Shown in pieces: positions 1 to 5,287 of a stretch of 12,484 nucleotides of DNA. The stretch's first letter is position 1. The number at the start of each line of letters is the position of its first letter. The DNA lies in the NCBI GenBank assembly GCA_016208645.1, contig JACQXP010000357.1, positions 1 through 12,484 of the forward strand, written 5' to 3'. The DNA comes from Candidatus Methylomirabilota bacterium. Lineage in GTDB: Bacteria > Methylomirabilota > Methylomirabilia > Methylomirabilales > 2-02-FULL-66-22. The translations under genes and the position numbers were made by a program. Under the pieces are notes generated by a model. It was not told the DNA's origin. It worked only from the letters and a program-made list of their open reading frames with translations, and did no database searches.

Positions 1-130
1 CCAAGAGCTGCCCGAGCATGACCTCGGCGTCCACCTGGTTCTTCGGACATCCCAGATTCACCAGGCTGACCCGGACCGGCTGTCCGTCCTTGGTTCCGTC
101 GCCGTCGGTCATCTCCACCGCTTGATCCAT
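1..130 (-). CDS. rimO: Ribosomal protein S12 methylthiotransferase RimO, N-terminal fragment
   Basis: Only the first 43 codons are inside the window; the rest lies beyond base 1. The visible peptide contains VSLVNLGCPKNQVDAE, the start of the MTTase domain of the radical-SAM methylthiotransferases. The GCPKN-VD form points to RimO rather than MiaB, whose equivalent motif usually reads GCQMN. Cys28 would be the first of three cysteines that bind the auxiliary iron-sulfur cluster. The family adds a methylthio group to an aspartate of ribosomal protein S12 in the cytoplasm. The start is uncertain: the ATG at 130 has no good Shine-Dalgarno sequence, and a second in-frame ATG at 112 lies directly behind GGTGGAG with almost no spacing. 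The family core begins near residue 21, so both starts are compatible. A 114-base spacer separates it from the upstream GGDEF gene. Confidence 0.88.
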   Translation of the reverse strand, partial: MDQAVEMTDGDGTKDGQPVRVSLVNLGCPKNQVDAEVMLGQLL

Positions 131-244
131 GCCGCAGTCAAGAAATTCGCTCAACGGAAAATTTCAAACGGACACCGGTGTTTCATGTACACGGGGAAGA
201 CAGACGAGGCAAGAGAGGCTGGAGATCCTCAGGGACCCGCCGGC

Positions 245-2200
245 TCACGTCGCGTCTGCCGGCCGGGATCCGGGTCGCGCCAATTCCAGCCGATTGCGAC
301 CCCCCGACTTGGCCCGGTACAGGGCCTGGTCGGCGTCGTGCACCAGCTCCTCGATCTTGCGCATCCCGGGGGAGAGCGTGGCCACGCCGATGCTCACCGT
401 CAGATCCCCCTGCGGGTTGGAATCCTTACCCCGGAAGGCATGGCCGGCCATCGAGGCGCGGACCCGCTCGGCCTGCAGCGCCGCCCGGTCCAGGTCGGTT
501 TCCGGGAGGATGATGGCGAACTCCTCGCCCCCGTAGCGGGCCAGTATGTCCACGTCCCGAGCATTCCGGCGCAGGACTTCCGCCGTCTCCCGCAGGGCCT
601 GATCCCCCGCCAGGTGCCCGAACTGGTCGTTGTAGCCCTTGAAATGATCCAGGTCGAGCATGAGGAGCGTGAGGGGGCGCTTGTACCGCTGGGCGCGCCG
701 CACCTCGCGCGCCAGCTGGTGGTAGAAGTGGCGGTGATTGGCCAGCCCCGTCAGTTCGTCGGTGATGGCAAGCTGCCGCGTCTCCTCGAAGAGCCGGGCG
801 TTCTCGATGGAGATGGCCGCCTGGCTGGCGAAGGTCGAGACGAGCTGGATCTCATCCTGGTCGAACTCGTGGCGCTCGGTCATGTACAGGTTCATACACC
901 CCAGGGGGCGGTCCTGCGCGATCAGGGGGATGGCCAGGAACGCCGCGTATCCCTGCGCCTGCGCCGCCTGGAGCCAGGGGGCATAGACCGTGTCCGCGGC
1001 GATGTCCGGGATCGCCACGGGACGTTTTTCCCGGACCGCGATCAGGCTGGGGCTGCTGCCCTGGCGCGACCGGATGGCCTCGCTCGCCTCCAGCGCCTCG
1101 TCGAACAGGTTGTACCCGGCCGCCGTGGACAGGACGCGCCCGTCCGGGCTCAGCAGCATGAGCGACATCGCCTGCGCGTGCAACAGGCCGGAGACCATCT
1201 GGCTGATCCGGCTCAGGATATCCTGGAGATTGAAGGTCGAGGCCATGGTCCGGCCGAGCTGGTACAGCGCCTCGAACTCCTGGACCTTGCGCCGGCTGTC
1301 GTCGTACAGGTCCGCGTTCTCCAGCGCCATGGCCACCTGCCGTCCGATGGCCGCCAAGAGCGCCGTGTCCTCTGCCAGGAACTGCTGGTCGGGGCGACCC
1401 ACCACCGTGAGGACGCCCAGGCCCCGGTCATGGGACCAGAGGGGGACGGCGCACACGGGCCGGGGCGGGTTCCCGGAGGCCAGTCCGAGGCCATCCCCCT
1501 CCGCGGCATCGGACAGGACCAGGGGTTCCTCCTGCTGCAGGGCCCGCCAGGTCCAGCCGGTTCCGGGAGGCAGGCGATGCAGCGCCTCCCCGGGCTCCGC
1601 TGCGAGGCCTCGCCAGGCCCTGAGGACCAGGTGCCCGCTCTTGGGCTCCACCAGGTGCACCAGCCCCTGGGCGAGGCCGAGGGTGTCCAGGGTGCACGTC
1701 AGGGCGCCGCCCAGGATCTCGTCCGGGCTCAGGGAGCGGCTGACCGCCAGGGCCACCGCGTTCAGGGCCTGGAGTTCCCGGTTGCGCCGGACCAGGGCCT
1801 GGCTCATCCCCTGGATCCGGAGCAGCACCTTGATCCGGGCAATCAGTTCCTCGGTGTTGAAGGGCTTGGTGATGTACTCGTCGGCCCCGATCTCCAGTCC
1901 GAGGACCTTGTCCCGCACCGTGTCGCGGGCGGTGAGCATCATCACCGGGATGTGGCGCCAGCGCCCGTCCGCCTTCAGCCGCCGGCAGACCTCGTACCCG
2001 TCCATCCCGGGCATCATCACATCCAAGAGCACCAGGTCCACGGGGTGGACGGCCAGGCGGCCCAGGGCCTCGTCCCCCGAATGGGTCACCAGCGTGGCGA
2101 AGCCGCGGGCCTCGAGAAGAACCTGGATCATGCGGGCGATCCCCTCCTCGTCCTCCACGACGAGGATGGTGGATCGCTGCCCTGTGGTCACGGCTGCCAT
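245..2200 (-). CDS. Response regulator diguanylate cyclase, REC-GAF-GAF-GGDEF
   Basis: A 651-residue soluble protein with no membrane segment. Residues about 10-130 form a receiver domain: acidic pair E16/D17, phospho-acceptor D60 in LVLLDVMMPGMDG, T90 and K112 in TKPF. Two GAF-like sensor domains follow at about 158-300 and 325-470. A GGDEF domain occupies about 476-640 with intact GGEEF at 557-561, so synthesis of c-di-GMP from two GTP is expected. RDVD at 548-551 lies five residues before GGEEF and matches the RxxD inhibitory I-site, suggesting product feedback. I chose the ATG at 2200 because GGAAGAGGAG lies about 10 bases upstream and the receiver fold begins at once; an in-frame start at 2251 would add 17 residues unlike the family. 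Its own promoter is likely, because an intrinsic terminator separates it from the kinase gene. The kinase next door is a plausible phosphodonor (inference). The signals sensed by the GAF domains cannot be told from sequence. Confidence 0.92.
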   Translation of the reverse strand: MAAVTTGQRSTILVVEDEEGIARMIQVLLEARGFATLVTHSGDEALGRLAVHPVDLVLLDVMMPGMDGYEVCRRLKADGRWRHIPVMMLTARDTVRDKVLGLEIGADEYITKPFNTEELIARIKVLLRIQGMSQALVRRNRELQALNAVALAVSRSLSPDEILGGALTCTLDTLGLAQGLVHLVEPKSGHLVLRAWRGLAAEPGEALHRLPPGTGWTWRALQQEEPLVLSDAAEGDGLGLASGNPPRPVCAVPLWSHDRGLGVLTVVGRPDQQFLAEDTALLAAIGRQVAMALENADLYDDSRRKVQEFEALYQLGRTMASTFNLQDILSRISQMVSGLLHAQAMSLMLLSPDGRVLSTAAGYNLFDEALEASEAIRSRQGSSPSLIAVREKRPVAIPDIAADTVYAPWLQAAQAQGYAAFLAIPLIAQDRPLGCMNLYMTERHEFDQDEIQLVSTFASQAAISIENARLFEETRQLAITDELTGLANHRHFYHQLAREVRRAQRYKRPLTLLMLDLDHFKGYNDQFGHLAGDQALRETAEVLRRNARDVDILARYGGEEFAIILPETDLDRAALQAERVRASMAGHAFRGKDSNPQGDLTVSIGVATLSPGMRKIEELVHDADQALYRAKSGGRNRLELARPGSRPADAT

Positions 2201-2251
2201 GCTGAGCGGACTCCTCTTCCGCAGACTGCTCCCCCGTGCCCCCGGGTGCAT

Positions 2252-2269
2252 CGGGGATCGTCATCCCCG
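2252..2269 (-). other. Perfect hairpin in the leader of the diguanylate cyclase gene
   Basis: CGGGGAT and ATCCCCG form a perfect 7-bp stem closed by a 4-base loop. It lies about 52 bases upstream of the ATG at 2200 and inside the leader predicted from the promoter at 2317-2346. No T-run follows on the minus strand, so it is not a standard terminator. A role in RNA folding or stability is possible but unproven. Confidence 0.4.
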
Positions 2270-2316
2270 GTGATCCGCGTCCCGCGGAGCTGGGGGGGTG
2301 TTTCCCAAGGCTTTTC

Positions 2317-2346
2317 ATCATACACAATCTCCCCAGCCTGGCCCAA
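2317..2346 (-). promoter_or_regulatory. Candidate sigma-70-like promoter for the diguanylate cyclase gene
   Basis: Read on the minus strand, a -10-like TATGAT (2317-2322, five of six matches to TATAAT) follows a weak -35-like TTGGGC (2341-2346) with an 18-base spacer. It starts within a few bases of the T-run of the kinase terminator, where a new promoter would be needed. The leader to the ATG at 2200 would be about 110 bases. The -35 match is poor, so this is a moderate guess. Confidence 0.38.
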
Positions 2347-2347
2347 C

Positions 2348-2372
2348 AAAAAATGGCACCCGCGGGGGTGCC
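2348..2372 (-). terminator. Intrinsic terminator after the histidine kinase gene
   Basis: On the minus strand the stem GGCACCC/GGGTGCC (2355-2372, 7 bp, 4-base loop) is followed after one base by a run of six T (2348-2353). This is a textbook Rho-independent terminator. It begins 26 bases after the kinase stop codon and separates the kinase transcript from the GGDEF gene. Confidence 0.82.
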
Positions 2373-2398
2373 AGCGTCGTCTCGCCCGGTTTCGCCCG

Positions 2399-3928
2399 TC
2401 AGGCGGCCGGGGGCCCCTTGGGGAGAGTGAAGGAGAACGTGCTGCCCGCCCCCACCGCGCTCTCGACCCAGATCCGGCCGCCGTGCTCCTCCACGATGGC
2501 CTTGCAGATGCTCAGGCCGAGCCCGGTGCCTTCCACCTTCTCCTCGGCCGGCAAGGGGACCCGGTAGAAGCGTTCGAAGATTCGGTCCAGGTGCTCCGCC
2601 GGGATGCCCATGCCCGAGTCCCGGATCTGCACCAAGAGCTCGGCGGGCAACTCCTGCACCGTCACGCCGATCTGGCCGCTGCGGGGCGTGAACTTCATGG
2701 CATTCGACAGCAGGTTGGTGAACACCTGGTCCATCCGGAGACTGTCGGCCGGCACCAGGGGCAGCCCGTCGCCTGCCTGCAGCGTCAGGGAGATCTGCCG
2801 GTCCTGGGCCAACCGCCGCAGGCGGTCAATGGTCCCCCGCAGGCCGACGACGACGTCGAAGGGTTCGCGGCGGATCTCGAACCGGCCCGCCTCGATCCGC
2901 GCCAGGTCGAGGATGTCGCTGACCATGCGGAAGAGGCGATCCGTATTCTTCTGGGCGATCCCCAGGAGCTCCCGGCTCAGCTCGATCCCCACCCCCTCGT
3001 GCAGCAGCACCTCCATGGACCCCTTGATCGCCGTCAGGGGCGTATGCAAATCGTGGGAGACCATGGCCAGGAACTCGGAGCGCAGCCGCTCCAGCTCTTG
3101 CAGGCGGGCGTTCAGGGTGGACAGCTCCTCGATCTTGCGGGCCAGGTCCGTGATGTCCTGCATGATCATGAAGAAGCCGCTGTCGGGGTCGTCCGGCAGG
3201 ATCCAGGCGAAGGCGATGCGCAGGACCCGGTCGCGGTACCGCAGGCTGACGGCGTCCCCGGTCTTGTCGGGGCTGGCCCGCAGGCGCGCCACGGCCTCCT
3301 GCAGCGTGGTCCGGTGGTCCGGCGTCAGGATGTCGGTCAACGGGGTCCCGATCAGCTCCAGCTCGGGCCGGCTCAGGATCTGGAGGCCCGCGGGGTTCAC
3401 GTACAGCACCCGCTGGCGGCCGTCAACCTCCACCACCCCCTCGCCGATGGCCCGGAGGATCGCCTCCTTGTGCCGCTTGATGGCGAGCAGCTCCTTCACC
3501 TGCTCGCGCGGGACCGCCTTGTCGAGCCCCAGGATCGACTGCGGCCCCCCGGTCGGGCTGCCCTCCAGGCGGCGGAGCGTCGCCAGGATATTCACCCGCA
3601 GCTCGTCCAGCCGTCCCTTGGCCACATAGGCGTCGGCCCCCATGGCCAGCATCTTCTCATGGTCCTCCACCAGGGTTCCCGAGAGGATGATGACCGGGAT
3701 CTGGCGCAGCCGGGGACTGCCCTTCATGTACTGGCACACCCGGTCCCCGTCGATCTTCGGCATGACGATGTCGAGGACCACGAGGTCCGGCAGCTCCCCG
3801 TCCAGGAGCTCCATGGCCTCCATTCCATCGTAGGCCTTGGCCACCTCGTAGCCCTCCTGGCCCAGGACATCGCCCAGGAGCTCGACGTAGAATCGGTCGT
3901 TGTCGACGACCAGGGCCCGTTTGGCCAC
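2399..3928 (-). CDS. Sensor histidine kinase with N-terminal receiver domain, REC-PAS-HisKA-HATPase
   Basis: A 509-residue protein without membrane segments, so a cytoplasmic sensor. Residues 1-120 form a receiver domain with acidic residues D9/D11, phospho-acceptor D53, S83 and K104; the usual TKP after the last strand is replaced by AKG. A PAS domain at about 150-262 may bind a ligand or cofactor. The HisKA helix pair at about 281-347 carries H292 in MVSHDLHTPLT, the expected autophosphorylation site. The ATPase domain at about 395-505 has the N box (N405, N409), G1 box DSGMGI (437-442), F box (FERF, 451-454) and G2 box GTGLGL (467-472), all intact. The start is GTG at 3928, supported by GGGAG six bases upstream. 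Having the receiver in front of the kinase suggests it is itself controlled by another kinase. The upstream spacer is filled by a repeat array, and an intrinsic terminator follows. A likely target is the REC-GGDEF protein encoded next (inference). Confidence 0.92.
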   Translation of the reverse strand: MAKRALVVDNDRFYVELLGDVLGQEGYEVAKAYDGMEAMELLDGELPDLVVLDIVMPKIDGDRVCQYMKGSPRLRQIPVIILSGTLVEDHEKMLAMGADAYVAKGRLDELRVNILATLRRLEGSPTGGPQSILGLDKAVPREQVKELLAIKRHKEAILRAIGEGVVEVDGRQRVLYVNPAGLQILSRPELELIGTPLTDILTPDHRTTLQEAVARLRASPDKTGDAVSLRYRDRVLRIAFAWILPDDPDSGFFMIMQDITDLARKIEELSTLNARLQELERLRSEFLAMVSHDLHTPLTAIKGSMEVLLHEGVGIELSRELLGIAQKNTDRLFRMVSDILDLARIEAGRFEIRREPFDVVVGLRGTIDRLRRLAQDRQISLTLQAGDGLPLVPADSLRMDQVFTNLLSNAMKFTPRSGQIGVTVQELPAELLVQIRDSGMGIPAEHLDRIFERFYRVPLPAEEKVEGTGLGLSICKAIVEEHGGRIWVESAVGAGSTFSFTLPKGPPAA

Positions 3929-3939
3929 CCGTCACTCCC

Positions 3940-4022
3940 GATTGCCGATTTCCGATTGTCGATTTGCGATTTCGTCAAACACGTCGGGAAAAATCGGCAA
4001 TCTGCAATCCAAAATCTGAAAT
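3940..4022. repeat. Inverted heptamer repeat array A (GATTKSC type) between yajQ and the kinase gene
   Basis: Five consecutive 7-base units of the form GATTKSC, the last ones degenerate, run from 3940 to 3974. A second run of four degenerate units in the opposite orientation (AATCNGC type) runs from 3992 to 4019. GATTGCCGATTT at 3940-3951 is the exact reverse complement of 3991-4002, a 12-bp perfect stem. The array fills nearly the whole 97-base spacer: it abuts the kinase ribosome binding site (3935-3939) and ends a few bases from the yajQ stop. It is AT-rich compared with the flanking genes. Confidence 0.85.
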
Positions 4023-4025
4023 GGG

Positions 4026-4520
4026 TCAGGGGCGGTAGTTGGTGAACTGCATGTGGATGTCCAGGTCCTGCTGCCGGAGGAACTGGATCACGGCCTGCAG
4101 CTGGTCCTTGTCCCGGCCGAAGACCCGGACCTGGTCCTCCTGGATCTGGGCCTGGACCTTGAGCTTCGTCCCCTTGATGAGCTTCACCAGTTCCCGGGCC
4201 TTCTCCATCGGGATCCCCTGCTGGAACTCGAGTCGCTGCTTGACCTTGCCGCCCGCGGCCGGCTCCACCTTCCCGCGGCTGAGGGCCTTGAGCGGGACCT
4301 GCCGCTTCACCAGCTTCCCCTCCAGGATGTCCAGCATCTGCTTCAGCTTGAATTCGTCTTCGGCGGTGAGCAGGAGGGCGTGCTCCTCGCGGGTGAGGGT
4401 CGCCACGCTCCCCTTGAAATCGAAGCGCTGGCCGATCTCCCGGATGGTTTGGTGCATGGCGTTGTCCACCTCCTGCAGGTCCACCTTGGAGGCGATGTCG
4501 AAGGAGCACTCGGACGCCAT
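4026..4520 (-). CDS. yajQ: YajQ family nucleotide/c-di-GMP-binding protein
   Basis: A 164-residue protein, the usual length for the YajQ (DUF520) family. The N-terminus SFDIASKVDLQEVDNAMHQT, the FDFKGS segment near 34-39 and the C-terminal DLDIHMQFTNYR match the family throughout. Members fold as two ferredoxin-like domains and bind nucleic acid or nucleotides; in Xanthomonas and Pseudomonas relatives YajQ binds c-di-GMP and affects transcription. That role is established for those homologues, not shown here. The start is ATG at 4520, with only a weak, distant AGGA upstream. It lies 51 bases after lolA and is probably carried on the ftsK-lolA transcript. The diguanylate cyclase two genes downstream makes a c-di-GMP receptor role plausible. 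I see no truncation or unusual residue. Confidence 0.93.
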   Translation of the reverse strand: MASECSFDIASKVDLQEVDNAMHQTIREIGQRFDFKGSVATLTREEHALLLTAEDEFKLKQMLDILEGKLVKRQVPLKALSRGKVEPAAGGKVKQRLEFQQGIPMEKARELVKLIKGTKLKVQAQIQEDQVRVFGRDKDQLQAVIQFLRQQDLDIHMQFTNYRP

Positions 4521-4543
4521 CTCGCTTCTGATCCTTTATCTGA

Positions 4544-4555
4544 GAGCCGCGGCTC
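4544..4555. other. 12-base perfect palindrome in the lolA-yajQ spacer
   Basis: GAGCCGCGGCTC is a perfect palindrome in the 51-base gap between the lolA stop and the yajQ start. It could be a small mRNA hairpin or a protein site. There is no T-run, so it is not an intrinsic terminator. Chance occurrence in GC-rich DNA is possible. Confidence 0.3.
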
Positions 4556-4571
4556 CCGCCGCATCCCCCCG

Positions 4572-5285
4572 TCACCGCAAGGGCGGGGGGACCACCGTGA
4601 CACCCGCCGGGGGGGTGAACTGGAACTGCTGGTCGCTGAGGCCCGAGTTCAGTTTCAGGTCCGTGAGCGCGATCACGGTCGTGTTTCCGGCGGCGTCGAA
4701 GAGCGTCGTCTTCTCGACCGTGTATCCCTGGAGGTTCACCTCCAGGAGCATCCGGGCGATGCCCGCGTCCGCCCGCAACGGCCGGAGGTCCAGGACCCTG
4801 CTGGAGGGCGAGGCCCGGGTCCCGGCGTGCTCCACCGCAGTGATGGCGAAGTCGCGGCGCAACTGGCAGTCCCCGGCCAGGAACGCCAAGGGCAGCCGGG
4901 AGGAAAAGACCTCGCCGAGGGCCTGGGCTCTTGCCTGCTTGTCCACGGGGGAGTAGTCCCACAGCGTCGTTCCATCCGTCACGAACAGCCGTGGTTCCGG
5001 CGTCTCATACTCCCAGCGCACTTTCCCGGGCCGCTTCAGCATGAACGACCCCCCGCCCTCCCTGACCGCGCCGAGGCTCCGGTTCGTGACGGTCTGTCGA
5101 AATCTGGCCGACAGATCCTGGGTCTTGGCGCAGATAGCCTCCACCTTGGCCACGACCTCGTCCACGTCCAGTGCCGCTGGCGCGGCCGCGGCCGGCGTGA
5201 GGGGCGAGGCGTGAGGCGTCAGGGGCAAGAGGAAGACCCCGACTCCCCACAGGGCCCACAGCCTCCGAAAGCCCGCGCCCCGCAC
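4572..5285 (-). CDS. lolA: Outer membrane lipoprotein carrier protein LolA
   Basis: A 237-residue periplasmic chaperone that takes lipoproteins released from the inner membrane by the LolCDE transporter and passes them to the outer membrane. A basic N-region (residues 1-8) and a hydrophobic stretch (9-22) make a signal peptide; cleavage probably falls in the Ala/Pro-rich stretch near 32-38. The mature part shows family features: ARFRQT at 60-65, LKRPGKVRWEYETP (83-96), LFVTDGTTLWDY (100-111) and FTPPAGV near the end (223-229). The length fits the family. The start is GTG at 5285, only two bases after the ftsK stop, with GGAG eight bases upstream inside ftsK, so translation is probably coupled. 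ftsK-lolA adjacency is common in Gram-negative bacteria. Oddly, residues 20-31 are encoded by a TCACGCC-type heptamer array, between the hydrophobic core and the likely cleavage site. Confidence 0.92.
   Translation of the reverse strand: MRGAGFRRLWALWGVGVFLLPLTPHASPLTPAAAAPAALDVDEVVAKVEAICAKTQDLSARFRQTVTNRSLGAVREGGGSFMLKRPGKVRWEYETPEPRLFVTDGTTLWDYSPVDKQARAQALGEVFSSRLPLAFLAGDCQLRRDFAITAVEHAGTRASPSSRVLDLRPLRADAGIARMLLEVNLQGYTVEKTTLFDAAGNTTVIALTDLKLNSGLSDQQFQFTPPAGVTVVPPPLR
5194..5228 (-). repeat. Heptamer array D (TCACGCC type) inside the lolA signal peptide region
   Basis: On the minus strand, five consecutive 7-base units close to TCACGCC run from 5228 to 5194; two are exact and the others differ at one or two positions. 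They encode residues 20-31 of LolA (LPLTPHASPLTP). The unit is the same as that of array B some 2.4 kb away. A 7-base period in coding DNA changes the frame unless units are gained in threes. Confidence 0.75.
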
Positions 5286-5287
5286 GG

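Noticed and set aside
131..244. A sigma-70 promoter for rimO
   Set aside because: TTGCCT, TTGAAA and TTGACT occur, but none has a convincing -10 at 16-18 bases; rimO may be read from the cyclase promoter.
2252..2269. The leader hairpin as a second terminator
   Set aside because: No T-run follows on the minus strand, and it lies in front of the cyclase gene rather than after a stop codon.
2236..2430. A 64-codon plus-strand frame in the kinase-cyclase spacer
   Set aside because: It crosses the terminator and promoter region, lacks a Shine-Dalgarno sequence and extends into the kinase gene antisense.
122..4045. A plus-strand open frame of 1307 codons
   Set aside because: It runs antisense across two well-recognised genes and the repeat spacer. 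Its composition is the Gly/Pro/Arg/Gln/His-rich pattern of a mirror frame in GC-rich DNA, where stops are rare. No domain is visible.
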